A DNA stretch of 64,000 nt from Gnetum montanum. Lineage: Eukaryota > Streptophyta > Gnetopsida > Gnetales > Gnetaceae. The stretch spans positions 437,415 through 501,414 of the forward strand of contig MNCI01004374.1 of assembly GCA_015680685.1 (NCBI GenBank), given 5' to 3'. Of this stretch, positions 1 to 11,424 are shown one piece after another (the stretch's first letter is position 1; each line of letters begins with the position of its first letter). Below the pieces are notes generated by a model. That model had not been told where the DNA came from. It did no database searches and saw only the letters and a program-made list of their open reading frames with translations. A program made the position numbers and the translations under genes.

Positions 1-1830
1 TGAATGTGGAGTTCAAAGTTTGGGAGTCCATCCTTGAAGGCTACACTCCACTTGTCGATAGATCCACTAAAACCATCAAGCCCTACAACAAATGGACACA
101 AGAAAAGAAAGATAATTTTATGTTTAACTCAAAGCCAAAAATTGTTTATACTGTGCTTTGAATAAATCTGAGTTTAATAAAGTAGCAGGATGTAAAACAA
201 CCAAATAAATTTGGCAAACATTAGAGGCTAATTATGAAGGAACCTCTATTGTCAAACAATCTAAATTGTTGATTTTGCAAAGAAAATATGATAAGCTTAA
301 AATGAGAGAAGGTAAGAAAATAAAAGACAACTTCTCTAGACCAAATGATATTGTTGTAGTAATTAGAGGTACTAGTAAAGATTTTACTGAGTGTAATGTC
401 ATCAATAAAATGATTAGAACACTTCTTCTAGAGTTTAGATGAAAGGTCACATCCATGGAGGAAATCAAAGATTTTTCAACTTTGAAATTAAAGAGCTTCA
501 AAGTGCTCTTATTACTTATGACATGAACCTCATAAGCAAAGGAGCTATCTAAGAAAAACCCATCATTCTAAAGACTACCTCCAGGAAGAAGNGTATCTAA
601 GAAAAACCCATCATTCTAAAGACTACCTCCAGGAAGAAGGAGCTCATTAAGCATGAGGGTAGCAAAGATGAGATTGCCTTTCTCTCAGGGAAGCTACAAT
701 GATTGATAATAAGAAGAAGCAAGGGGCCAAATTAGCAAAGATCCAATTTGTTCAAAGGAAAAAAAGAGGTAAAAAATTTTTAAATTCTAACATTGATTTC
801 TCTTTTATAGAGTGTTGGATTTATAGTGAAAGAGGCCATATAGCCTCCAAATGTCCCAGCAATAGTAGAATGCAGCACAAGAATAGATCCAATGACAAGG
901 TAAAGAAGACCAACTTCTATACAAGTTGGGATGATGAGGAGTAGAGTGAGGAAGAGGTGAAGGATGGTGTAAAAAATTCTCATCTCATCTACATGGTACT
1001 CATTGATGATGACACTAATTCATTAGATGATGATCTTAATGATGAAGAGAGGTTTGATTTATTATGAAATGAGATTTTTTCTTTTCAAAATATTTACAAT
1101 AATTTAAATAAACAAGTTAAAAGTATCGATCAGGGAATCTCCTTGTTGAATTTAAGTATTTCTAACCTTACTAAGGAACTCTCAAAACTAAGGGTTGAGA
1201 ATATAAAGTTAACCTTGTCTTATGAATAGGCCAAAGTAGAAATTGTAGATGTCAAATTAGTAAATGAAAGGCTGGTAAAAGGAAGGGAATCCCTTTGGAT
1301 GGTTCTAGGACAAGGAAGAAGTCCACATGATAAGAGTGGACTAGGGTGTTGTACACAAGAGCAATCATCATTAACAAGGCCACTACAATTAAATGATCTT
1401 CTGAAGGATACTCCTACTACATTAAAATTAGAAGAAGCTCCTATCCATCAAAAGGATCCTAACATATTTGATCATCCTAATCATTCTTACTACTAGAAGA
1501 GGATTAGGTGCTATTATTGTCAAAAATTAGAACATAAACAATGAGATTGCAATCTTAAGTATTATCATGTGAATAGTTGGTCATATCATAGGACTTTGTG
1601 GTCTTATCAAAGTGCATCGAGAAAGGAACTTTTTCAGGATTATAGGAGAGATTGGACATCAAATAAAAAGAACAAAGGAATTAGAAAAGAATGGAGAATT
1701 AAAAGGTAGGAATAGGGGAACCAAGAAACTCTAACTAACAAATTCGTGAGAGGAAGCCAAGCCTTAAACATTGAAGAAGTTCAGTTGAGAAGAGAATCAT
1801 CAAAAGAGGAAATTTCTTCTCTAGCTCTTT
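1..1830 (+). pseudogene. Ty1/copia-type gag relic (UBN2 family)
   Basis: Translation of 180-480 shows the copia gag signature: IWQTLEANYEGTS, then a KxxxLxxxYDxLKM block, then a KVTSMEEIKDFSTL block. This is the structural capsid region that packages element RNA. Two zinc-knuckle candidates follow. The one at about 814-855 has its second Cys replaced by Tyr (CWIY..GH..SKC). The one at about 1513-1554 keeps Cx2Cx4Hx4C spacing (CYYC...H...C) but has a stop inside. Frame breaks and stops are scattered throughout, so it is dead. No protease, integrase or reverse transcriptase of copia type follows before about 1830. The window starts inside the gene, so the true start is not visible. The family is confident; the borders are not. 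Confidence 0.75.
546..639. other. 46-bp exact duplication flanking a single N
   Basis: Bases 546-591 are repeated exactly at 594-639 with N at 592 between them. The simplest reading is two overlapping contig ends joined with one N and not merged. This inserts about 48 false bases in the copia gag relic. Confidence 0.8.
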
Positions 1831-1885
1831 GAGTACCTTTAATTTTTGACAAAATAGTAGGTAAGTAGAGGTAATTTTCTATTTT

Positions 1886-2640
1886 TGTAAGTATTTATTA
1901 AGACTATAGTCCTTGGTAGCTTTTCCGAAATCCCATCTTCACAAAGACATCTACTCCAAACAAAAGATGTCTAGTCATGAAATAAGACGTCTATTTGATT
2001 TTTCTTGCAACATGACAAAGACATCTACTATGTATGAAAGATGTCTACTAGTGATGAGTTTTGGTGTGTCGCATCGACTGGGCCTCATCAACAAGGCCCC
2101 ATCGACGTAGTCTATTGTATCGATGTGGCCCTGTTGACTAGGCCCCATTGATGCAGGGGTCTATCCTAGTCTATAAATACATTCTCACTAGCTTAATTTA
2201 TGGAATGTATTATCATAGTAGTAGTAGTGGAGCTCTTGCAGTTTTCCCATTTGAGAGTTAGAATATTTTCTTGAGTGCCTATAGTAGGAGTCATTGAGTG
2301 TATGGATCTTTATTTGAATATTAATGTACTTGAGCACAACAATGTATCCAGCAATAAATATGGACTTTTTGATAAGCCTTGCAACATTCTAGATCAATTA
2401 AATATTTTATTTATCATTTAATGTTTTCAATTATTTATTAAATGCTTTCCAGTAATTAAGCTAATGAAGTAATTAAGCAAGATAAGCTAGATAGATTAAA
2501 CACATAAGTACAATTGCTTCGAGCGTAACATGTATTCNGACTAGTGCACTAGAAACTATAAAGTTCACAGAATTTGACTAGATCACGAGTGAAAGCTTTG
2601 TGATTCATATTGTTGAGCATATGGGTACATTGCTAGTCAT
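1886..2640 (+). repeat. Element C 5' LTR remnant
   Basis: It shares a diverged block with 27645-27900: a run of CAACAAGGCCCCAT-like words (2085-2160 against 27695-27755), then a TATA box TCTATAAATAC (2171) and a TTCTTGAG word downstream. It ends just before the primer-binding site at 2644. An N at 2538 breaks it. A TG start at 1886 is proposed only because a similar TGTAA word opens the right copy. Confidence 0.5.
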
Positions 2641-2643
2641 CAT

Positions 2644-2661
2644 TGGCATCGTTGCCAAGGA
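2644..2661 (+). promoter_or_regulatory. Primer-binding site, tRNA-Asp type
   Basis: TGGCATCGTTGCCAAGGA matches the usual plant tRNA-Asp primer site in 14 of 18 positions. All four differences are G-to-A or C-to-T, as expected from deamination. It primes minus-strand DNA synthesis and marks the end of the 5' LTR of element C. Confidence 0.7.
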
Positions 2662-2796
2662 CTTGTCTTATTAAAATGTGCACTATATAGGTTTAGTGAA
2701 TACCATTAATATCATTGTATGAACCTCAAGGTTAATATCATTCCTATTATGTATAGAATTATAAAAGCACACTGACATTTTATTTTATATTGCAAA

Positions 2797-3812
2797 ATGT
2801 CTTCTTCTTATCATAGGCGCAAAGATGTCAAACCGTTGGTCCCGTAGGAGTGCAAAGTGGTATATATTCATCCAGATGAGTATGTACCAGACTTCATCTT
2901 CATCCTACATTAGGATGAATAGTTGTGATGATGCGATATGAAGGGCAACATCTTCTTTCCCCTCAATCAATTTGTGCCTAGGATGTTGTTTCAAATGCAT
3001 AAAAAGTTGGGCATCTTAGATCTTCATAAGGAATATGTTATGAATGGTTATGACACTTGGGACTACTATCCCACTAAAACACAATGCAAGTGAGATTGAC
3101 ATTAGGAGAAGTACCATGAGGCTATGAAGGGAAAACATTTCACCAATTCCTTGTTCCTACTAGATCAAGATAACAATGAGAATCCTTCCTTTAAAGGTTC
3201 TCAACGTGAAGATTCTACATCCCCTATTATTGGTAATGAGGGTGTGACCCTAAACTTGTGGTCAACTATTCATAAAATAGGTTTGGAAAAAAGTGATAGT
3301 TAAGGCAGGGACTTGAGAAAACATCACAATAACAAGGGATCTAAGGATGGTGGTCATAATCATGGTGGTGGACACTGTAGTGGTGGTGGCAATCCACCTT
3401 CCTCACCATCCTCTTCATCCAATTTCGAACATTCCTCTTCATCTATTAGTTCTCATAGAAGCCACTGTCGAAATAATCATGATGAGGGTGATCAATGAGA
3501 CAACAATGACCAAAAAGACCATCAAGAACACAAAGGTGGCAAGAACCATCATCGACATCATCAATACAATCATGATGAGGAACCTTTTTTGGTGACTAGA
3601 AGTATGCTTAACATCATAGAGGTAATTAGAATTCCAACCAGGCATATGAAAGATAGTTAGATCAAGTGCTTAGACATGAATAATATCCCAAGATTTGAGT
3701 GGGGATACAATTTTGATCCATAGACACATCTAGAAGCTTTCCATGATGCCTATGCCTTATAGAACATAGAAAATGAATGGTAGAAACTCAAGCTCTTTTC
3801 TAGAACACTCAT
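2797..3812 (+). pseudogene. Element C gag, 5' part
   Basis: The ATG at 2797 opens a frame (MSSSYHRRKDVK...) with several stops. It includes a His/Gly/Ser-rich stretch (3313-3600) and ends in a segment similar to the gag of element D (NIPRFEWGYN...EAFHDAYA). That similarity continues on the far side of element A at 21023: the codons of SRTLIKKAKSWY are restored if A and one CTCAT copy are removed. The product would be the capsid/nucleocapsid polyprotein. Stops at several TAG/TGA codons make it a pseudogene. Confidence 0.75.
3808..3812. repeat. Target-site duplication of element A, left
   Basis: CTCAT directly precedes the left LTR (TG at 3813). The same five bases follow the right LTR at 21023-21027, so the insertion is intact at both ends. 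Confidence 0.92.
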
Positions 3813-4603
3813 TGTAATGACGGAAAATGTCGGTAGCTGGAATACCAAACAAAGTCTGTGTATACAGTCTTAACCACGGATCCGTGCGAGGGCTGTGTTG
3901 GAGAAAACGAATCCGTAGTGCCCTGAACGGTCTTGTCGATCAGACAGGGACTTACTAAATTAGTAAACCGATGGAGATTATGAATATTTTGTGGAACGAT
4001 TTGATTTGACGAGTCACGAAATGAGAGAAAAAAGATGTAGATAAATTGTAGTAATGATAACGTCAACACGATAAAAGGAATCAGACACGAGAGAAATNTG
4101 ACACGAGAGAAACGCGTGATTTCAAGATCTATGCTTTGACCCGAAAAAATGAGTATTGTGTATACCAAGTTACACTGGGGAGACCCCGACTATCTTGTGT
4201 GAAACAAACATAAAATAACAAGGAAACTGTCCAAGCAGAAGTACAGAATGGAGTCCGATCTACCTCGTAGGCCAGAGATGGGATGCAAGGAAGGTCAAGT
4301 TCTGACGTCTATTGATCAACTGATTCTGATCAATAGAGCTCGCAAGCCACACCAGATGATCTCTTGATCTCTGATCTACTCCTTTTGCCTTGGGTAGTCT
4401 CTGCTCGGAACTGCCAATGATCACCAATGGAGAAAGTTGTGTCTTCGCCAAAGGGCCAATCGCTCCTGCTGCCAATGCTCAAGAAAAATGTCTCCTATCT
4501 CTGTTAAAAGATAGTGCTGCCAAAAGATTGTCGAAATGATGCCTTCTTTTTTTTGTCTGTCTCTCTGTCTGTCTCTTAGTGTGTCTCTTTCTACCAATTG
4601 AGA

Positions 4604-4613
4604 TATTTATAAG
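4604..4613 (-). promoter_or_regulatory. TATA box of family A LTR (left copy)
   Basis: The - strand reads CTTATAAATA. The same word is at 20230-20239 and 56895-56904 in the other family A LTRs, so it is conserved and is the likely core promoter at the end of U3. Confidence 0.65.
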
Positions 4614-4639
4614 TTTGACAACATGTGGAGAAGGCATGG

Positions 4640-5395
4640 CTGTGATGACACGTGTTTCAAACCTTTCGGAAGATCGTTGAATTGATCCTCCTTGTGTTGA
4701 AATTCGTGATTACACACAATACGCTCATCTGCGTATTGTGCGTATGAATAACAAATGTGCATCGGCATGTCTTGGCTGACTTTGGGCTACATTACGCTCA
4801 TTCGCGTTGCGTCGCGTGCAAGAGCATAAGAAAGCATGAAAATAATGGACTCAAGTTGTTTTACACTCGTTCATGCCGCCGAGCGTAGTAAAGCGTAAAC
4901 AATGATTGACTTGATGATGGATTACGCTAACATACGCTGTGTTGCGTAACGAGTGTAAGGTGATCAATCTGTACAAAAGAGAAAAGAGTTGATATGTTGT
5001 GCTTCCTTTGGATTCTCTTTGACGTTTTCGAAGCTCATTACGCTGCCTTGCGTAACAGAGCATAAATCTGCTCTTGGACAAAAGACTTAGCAGAATACAC
5101 GAGAGATTGCATATTATGCTGCTTAGGCCTTAAGCTTCGCCAGATCTGTTGAAGTAAACCAACTTCTAATATCAGACTATGTTACGCTAAGCGTCATTAC
5201 GCTATGTTGTGTACTATAGCGTAAAGATGGAAAACATAGTAAGATAGGAAATATGCAAAAGGAAATCGAAGTCTTGATGCCGTGCGCCTCTTTGCCTTGC
5301 CTTGCCTTGTTCGCCTTTCTGGAATTCTGTCATGTACTTTTGTCTGAATCGCGAATCTTCGCCTGAGGCCGACTCACAATTTTCATGGTGTTTCA
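4640..5395 (-). promoter_or_regulatory. Family A U3 with repeated TTACGC...GCGTAA dyads
   Basis: Upstream of the TATA box (higher coordinates) the LTR is packed with TTACGC/GCGTAA and CGCTC/GAGCG words in inverted pairs, for example CATTACGCTGCCTTGCGTAA near 5037. The same array is present at about 20330-21000 and in the solo LTR at 57060-57560. It may be a transcription-factor site array; the function is inferred. Confidence 0.45.
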
Positions 5396-5412
5396 ATGGC
5401 CCTTCTTTGTTG
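5396..5412 (-). promoter_or_regulatory. Polypurine tract of element A
   Basis: The - strand reads CAACAAAGAAGGGCCAT directly before the 3' LTR. It primes plus-strand synthesis. The same tract is next to the element B LTR (49886-49902). Confidence 0.75.
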
Positions 5413-6540
5413 ACAGTTAGAGGGCTTGCCCGAAAGACGTCGACAAAGAATACGAAACACCGGATAGGTAAAAGCACCAATAGCGTTCATCAATGGTTAC
5501 TCAAGTGTCGCCCTATCAATATAGAAGAGCAAAGATGGATGAAATAGGAGATAGGATGGTACAGGAGGAAACAGGTTCGGGGAAGACGCAAATAAGTAAG
5601 GATGACTTCTTCACGCATAAGCAATTAGGCTTTCTCCTACAGGTGCGTTAGCATGGAGTTATGTTGTCATTTTGTAGAGGAAAGGGTTGTATAGACGAAT
5701 TGTGTTACGTCTGCACGGCCTGGATGAGATATGTTTCACCCATTTTGCCGACCCCATTTTTTTTGAGCGTCCATTAGGAGAATTGCGTTATGCCGGTTTA
5801 TGGACTTAATTGTAATCCGAATGCGGAAAACGTATGTTGCATGTGTAGATTTTGCAAACGGGAAGCAGATGGTAGAGATGAAGTACAGTAAGAGCTGAGG
5901 GTAGGATTATAAGGGGAACAGGGATGCACTTCTAAGTGGACAAGCTAACCTGAGCAACCATTTGAAAACACTATTTGTACTTCACTGCTCAGATGAATGC
6001 ATCTTTGAATGACATCCTCGAAGCAAGTAACCTGCAACCAAAGAAGAAAGCAGAGGATACCATTGCTCGTGCGAATCGCAGGCGAGGTTGTTGAAACAAG
6101 TATTATTAGAGGTGAGATGAAGCGATCAGACCATAAAGGAGGAACTGTAGCACGAGGCTAGAGTCTTCAACCTTGACGCTCGGCCCAACATATCATCGCC
6201 AAAGAACATCAGACTCGGTGCACCTGACTGGTTATGTAAAGGACCAGCCAGATGAATCTGTGAAGCCAGGGCCTGATAGCGATGATGAGCGGATATCCCC
6301 AAAGTCATAATTGATGAGAATTCCTTTAGGGTTCTGGGCGATGGAACTAACCTCTCAGAGGTACCACCACTGGAATGGGTGCGGTGACGGTATCTCTGAG
6401 GGGTCAGTAGTATGCCTTTCAGCACATCCGAGAGATCAGCAGAATGCCAGTGAGGTAGTGACACTGTGGTTGTCTCAGCGTCCCACCCTGTTTGTCTTGC
6501 GGCTGCACAGAGAGGATCACATTCACTTGACTTGCATGAT
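5413..6540 (-). other. Element A 3' noncoding spacer
   Basis: There is no supportable coding region between the polypurine tract and the tandem repeats. Short ORFs on either strand resemble nothing and are not shared with element B. Parts near the LTR (5396-5480) resemble 49886-49960 of element B. Confidence 0.6.
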
Positions 6541-6544
6541 CACA

Positions 6545-7045
6545 GCTTATGCATCCTAGTTTTAAGTCTTGGTAGACTGTCGTTGCTGGTTTTAAGTCTC
6601 AGCAGACCATGGTCCTAGTTTAAAGTCTGGGCGGACCGAGAAATGCTAGTTTTACATCGTAGCGGATGGTGGCGCAGCTGATTTATGGTCTCAGCAGACT
6701 GTGTTGTGGGTGTCAGTTTTATGTCATGACCCAGGGACAAGTCTGTGCTGGTTTTACGTCTCAGCGGATGACTACTTACCTGCGCCAGTTTTGTGTCATG
6801 GCAGACAACCAGTGCTAGTTTAGCGTCGTGGCGGACGCGTGCAAAAGATGCCAGTTTTTCGTCTTGGCGGACCTGTACAACGCTGCCATTTTTACGTCGT
6901 AGCGGATGGTGGAAACTTGCCAGTTTTACATCATGGCGGACGATCAATGCCAGTTTAGCGTCGTGGTGGACGCGTGAAGGGAGTGCCCATTTTACGTTGT
7001 AGCGGACGGTTCTTGCCAGTTTAACGTCATAGAGGACAATTATTA
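6545..7045 (-). repeat. Degenerate tandem repeats after integrase (element A)
   Basis: About a dozen copies of a 30-45-bp unit built around GCTAGTTTTACGTCGTAGCGGAC, with variable spacers. The - strand is open and would encode repeated RHDVKLA-like heptads, but that is a by-product of the repeat. Element B has the same array at 51365-51765. Confidence 0.8.
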
Positions 7046-7074
7046 CCATACCTGATGTTCACACTGGAGATGCA

Positions 7075-8289
7075 GCTATATGTAGTACCGCTTCAGATAT
7101 ATATGATTAATAGGATTTGGTAGCTTGTTGCCGTCGTTGTCTGCTAGCTTGAATGCTTCGTTGCCATACACGTCGGTCACCAAGAAAGGGCCCTCCCAGT
7201 TTGCAGAGAATTTGCCCACTGGTTCACGGATGGCCTTGAGAACTAAATCTCCCTTCTTGATCAGACGCTGTTGAAGATTGTGATGATGCTTTTGCCTTTG
7301 CCTGTCTTGATACTTTTCAATTGTATTAAGCGTCTATATTCGCTTCTTCTCTACTGAATCCAGATCCATGATCCGAGACTCGGTGTGTTGAGCCTTATTT
7401 ATAATCGTGGAGAGGACCATTCTCAGAGAAGGAATTTGCAATTTGAGGGACAGCACTATTCAGATCCGTAGACCAGGCTATAGGGTGTACTATCTGTAGT
7501 CGTCCTACATGTAGTACGATACGTCCATAGCACATAGAGGATTTTTTCGTGCCACCGTCTCTTATTGCTGTCAAGCATTTTCTTGAGCAGATTGATGATG
7601 ACCTTGTTTGTTGCTTTAGCTTGACCATTCGCTTATGGGTAGTAGGGCGAGGAAAAAAATTGTTTAATGCTAAGGCTATCACAGAAGGATTTGGTTTCCG
7701 TACTACTAAACTGCGGCCCATTGTCGGTCACGATAGTCATCGGGAGACCAAATCTGGTTACAATATTGTCTAAGATGAAATGGCAAATCTGTTGAGATGT
7801 GATCTTCCTTAAAGGAATAGCTTCTACCCACTTTGTGAAGTACTCAGTAGTGGTAATTATGAAGCTATGACCTGTGAAAGATTTCGGCGTGATGGGACCT
7901 ATAATGTCTAGTCCCCATCGCTGAAACGACCATGTTATTTGAGTTGTATGTAACTCTGTAGACGACACGTGTATAAGATTTGCATGACGCTGACACGTGT
8001 CACAAGTTTTAACCTTTGTCAGGCAATCTTTTTCCATGCGTAGCCAGTAGTACCCTAAGCGGTGAATTTTTGAAGCCATAGCCCTTGGTGCTACGTGTCC
8101 TTCGCATAATCCCTCGTAGACCTCGCCAACTATACATTGTGCCTGGTCCTTGTTAACGCAAGTAAGCAGCACACCATCAAAAGAGCGTCTACAGAGAGTA
8201 CTGTCTCCTATGATGACGTACTGCCTAGCTCGCTTGCGGATTGCATCTTTCTGGGCATGGGTTAGTTCGTGCGGTAGCTCACCTTGCAA
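7075..8289 (-). pseudogene. Element A integrase
   Basis: This domain inserts the cDNA into the host chromosome. The N-terminal zinc-binding residues (GHVAPR...H...C..C, about 8110-7990) are present. The core shows WGLDIIGP (first Asp) and VTDNGPQF (second Asp). At about 7618-7640 a stop falls just before ANGQAK, where the catalytic Glu of NGQAE has become Lys. A frameshift follows near 7400. The C-terminal part (GDLVLK...GKFSANWEGPF...) is readable to about 7075. I see no chromodomain. The break and the E-to-K change make it inactive. Confidence 0.85.
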
Positions 8290-8313
8290 GAGGTAAGTTT
8301 TAATGTTGTCATA

Positions 8314-8850
8314 TCATTCTGGCGTGCTTTCTTCGAGAAGAGAAGATATTTGCGCCGCCTGAACGATAGGACCTGTACAATCTGTTATTAAAGTAGGACA
8401 AGTGTCGAATAGAAGTGATGGCATGTTTAAGGCCAGTGTAGCCAGTGCATCGGCCAGTGTGTTATCATTTCGTGGCACGTGTTGGGCATTGATGGTTGCG
8501 AACTGCTTCAGAAGATCTTTAGCCACATCGCAGTAGGGCTGTAAATGTACAGCTTTGCAGGCGTAGACTCCTGTGATCTAATTGATGACGAGCATCGAAT
8601 CACCCCTAATTGCCAAGTGTCGAACATCGAGTTCTCTGGCAGTTAGTAATCCCCTGAGGAGCCCCTCGTACTTTGCCACATTGTTCGTACAGGGGAAGGT
8701 CAAGCGATAAGCGTGAAGATGCACATCCTCAGGTGATAGCGTAATAACGGTGGCAGCATTGCCACCTCTAGCGGTTGAAGCTCCGTCGAAATACAACGTA
8801 GCTTCGGGGCCTGTTAAGACAGGGCTTACACTATGTACATATTCTTCTGG
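8314..8850 (-). pseudogene. Element A archaeal-type RNase H (second RH)
   Basis: The motifs YFDGAS (Asp), NNVAKYEGLL (Glu), IRGDSMLV (Asp) and DNTLADALATLAL (Asp) are in the order of the archaeal-type RNase H that Tat-lineage elements gained beside their own. It degrades RNA in the RNA-DNA hybrid. A stop at about 8578 separates the third and fourth motifs. It lies between the gypsy RNase H and integrase, as expected for Tat. Confidence 0.8.
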
Positions 8851-9264
8851 AAATTCAGGCTCTATGGTTGCCTGACTGTCAATAGGTGATGTTACTAATT
8901 GGTCGGCTATCGCTTGGCCTTTCGTAGATGACTGGCCAATATAATGCAGACCGAATTCTGCTGTGATAGCCTTCCAACGAGCTATTTTGCTACTTTCGTA
9001 TAAGTTATGCATAATGGCCCTAAGGATGTTATTTTTACAGATGATGTTAACTTGGCTACGGAAAAGATAATGTCTGCACTTCTTGAGCGTAAATACTAAC
9101 GCTAAGCAGTTACGCTCTACTTCGTTGTACCTCATTTCATATGCACATAGAGCGTGACTCAAGTAGTAGATGGGTACTTCCGACCCATCATCCCTCCTTT
9201 GATAGAGTAACGCTGCTAAGGCTACGTCTGAAGTTGCGAGATAGATATAGAATGGTTGATCCCT
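8851..9264 (-). pseudogene. Element A gypsy RNase H
   Basis: It starts near 9250 right after RT and shows YEMRYNEVERNCLALVF, the YLF...V.I.C block and QAIADQL. This is the standard RNase H of Ty3/gypsy, followed at once by the archaeal-type copy. A stop separates it from RT at about 9264. Confidence 0.75.
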
Positions 9265-10542
9265 TTACGGCGGGAAAACTGTTGGCAAGCGTTGAAGCTT
9301 CTGCTTCAAGCTATTGAACGCACGTTGACAATCGTCCGTCCATTTGAAATTAACCCCCTTTTTAAGCAAATGTTGCATAGGGTGTAACTTGTCGGTTAAT
9401 CTTGAGATGAACCGCCTGATAAACTGTAACCTCCCTTGTAATCCGCGTAATTGCTTAAGACTTTTAGGGGGTGCCAATTCAACAATGGCTTTGACTTTGT
9501 CAGGGTCTACGCGTATGCCAGCTTCTGATACCAAAAAACCCAACATGCGTCCAATTTTGACTCCGAACACACACTTTTTTGGGTTAATTCGGAGGTCATA
9601 TTTAGAGCATCTTTTGAGGACTAACTCCAGATCCTCTGAATGATCTTTAGACTTTAAAGACTTAACAACTATATCGTCAACATAATCATTCAGCCTCCCT
9701 AAGAGGTAATCGCTAAAGATGTATGTCATAGCTCGTTGATATGTTGCTTCGGCATTTTTTAAGCTAAAAGGCATCATGGTGTAACAAAAGGTTCCCCAGG
9801 GCATCATAAATGTCGTTGTTAGCTGGTGCTCTGGGTTCATGTGTATTTGGTTGTAGTCTGAGAAGCCATCCATGAAGGAGAAAAGCGCATGTCCAGCGGT
9901 TGTATCTACCAATTGATCGATACTCGGCAATGGGAAGTTATCTTTAATTATAGCCTTGTTCAAGTCCCAGAAGTCTATGTAGATGCGTATTCCTTCGGTC
10001 TTTTTAGGGACCACTACAATATTAGATACCCAATCTGAGTAATCAACTGCGTGGATAAAACCAGCCTGGTACAGTTTAGTGATTTCATCACGTACTGCTA
10101 ATGCAACCTCCGGCTTGATTTTTCGTGCTTTCTGTCTGATGGCTTTGATATGGGGATCTAGGATTATGTTGTGTTGAATTAATCTCGGGTCTAGTCCTGG
10201 CATATCCTCATATGATCATGCAAACACCGTGATGTTATTCTGGAGAACCTGTTTTATGTCATCACTTGCCTTTTGGTCTAATAGAGAGCTAACCTTGAGA
10301 GTTTTAGTCTCACCCCTATGCATAACCACAGAGACCTCGTTGAGTGGATCTTCGATTACATCCCCAGCTTCCAGATCTAGCGTGCGCGTCGATTGCTCTG
10401 GCCAGTCTAGAGATGTTTCCGACGTGGCTATGATTGCGTCATTAAGGGCTAGGTTAGTTTCTATTAGTGCGGGATCAAGCTGTCTAATAATTTCACTGTG
10501 TGAGCTTGCTAAAACTAGCGCTGTAGACAAAATTTCGTCCAT
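9265..10542 (-). pseudogene. Element A reverse transcriptase
   Basis: Two frames, 10542-10216 and 10203-9265, are separated by one TGA. Together they give a full gypsy RT: GFIHAVDYSDWVSNIVVVPKK, then FMDGFSDYNQI, then the catalytic YVDD at 9684-9673, then LGFLVSEAGI and the thumb. The first frame (MDEILSTALVLASS...) is the linker before RT. A good 3' splice signal, TTTTGCAG, lies at 10562-10555 just upstream on the - strand. This is the best-preserved pol domain of element A. Confidence 0.88.
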
Positions 10543-10555
10543 ATGTCAATTATCC

Positions 10556-11033
10556 TGCAAAATCGTCAAATATGAGAGTAATTAGGAAGATGCTAAGTTT
10601 GATGCGATAAGTGTTGAACGAATAACGTTTAGTTTAGTGTTCAGGACGTGATGTGACATTACTGAGTGTAAAGCTAACTGAATTTTAAATTTCGCGAATG
10701 ACCTGTAATTAATGAAACCTGATTACGAGGAGATAAGATATAGTAGTTTAGAGTCATTTCGGATCGTAATGCGTGCGATGTCTGGCACAATTAATGCCTC
10801 GATCCTCAGGTTCCAGCTCATGCCCGCATTTAGGCAAGTCTCGTTGAAATCGGGTATCAAGTCGGTTAAATTTTACATATAAGTAAGGAGTTTTCAGTAA
10901 GAACGGGCTGTTGGCTATTGCGAATTCAAATTCTTAACTGTTGCAAAGCGAGAGGAAAAGGAGCAGAAGATTGGAGCGCATAGTTTACAAAGACGTGAAA
11001 GTGTGAAACTGTAGAGGCTTTGAAACTGTGACA
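10556..11033 (+). other. Upstream region of the antisense gene
   Basis: No coding sequence is seen. A CATATAAGTAAGG word at about 10876 could be a TATA box for the + strand gene, some 155 bp before its ATG. One isolated copy of the TAGTTTAGAGTCATTTCGG repeat word is at about 10743. Confidence 0.3.
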
Positions 11034-11424
11034 ATGACGCCTAAAGTGAAAAGGAAGAACGTGAAATTGGCTAAGATTGACGAGGTGCAAGAGAATCTGC
11101 AGCAAGCTTCGCAGGCAGTGGTCGAAGTGAGGGACCCTACGCCTTTGAATCGGTAGGCCATTCCTCGCGTACTTGTGTTGTTTTAGTAGTGTTCATTCTT
11201 GTAGCGTCGTTCACGTAAATGAGGGTTTTAAACTATGGACCTCACGTTGAGACAAGGGTTTAATGGGATTGTGTCCATCGCTGTTGTCGGGGACAAACCT
11301 TGCGCTGTTGCAAGGGTTTGGGCGATTTCAGCATGAATAACTAAGCGTAATTTTTAGGTTTCCTGTATTTAAACATGCAAATATAAATCTAGACGTTGAT
11401 CTGTTTATTGCGTTTTCTGTACAG

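Larger units (their letters stand above)
3813..5395 (-). repeat. Element A left LTR (3' LTR of the element)
   Basis: It runs from TGTAATGACGG to GGTGTTTCA on the + strand. It matches 19455-21022 along its whole length and the solo LTR at 56160-57723. Over the first ~290 bp I count 18 differences from the right copy, 17 of them transitions. The N at 4098 is flanked by a repeated GACACGAGAGAAA word that is single in the right copy, which accounts for the extra length. Confidence 0.93.

Noticed and set aside
232-501. 89-codon - strand frame in the copia relic
   Set aside because: It is the antisense shadow of the gag capsid region, whose + strand motifs are clear.
3313-3595. Overlapping + strand frames rich in His, Gly and Ile/Met
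   Set aside because: They cover a low-complexity CAT/GGT tract inside the gag of element C; at most one frame belongs to gag.
6545-7045. Repeat-spacer pattern that could suggest a CRISPR array
   Set aside because: Units and spacers vary in length and sequence, the context is a plant retrotransposon, and the same core recurs in spacer regions of a second element.
6615-7049. 144-codon open frame on the - strand with RHDVKLA heptads
   Set aside because: It is the translation of the tandem repeat. The homologous array in element B does not keep a frame.
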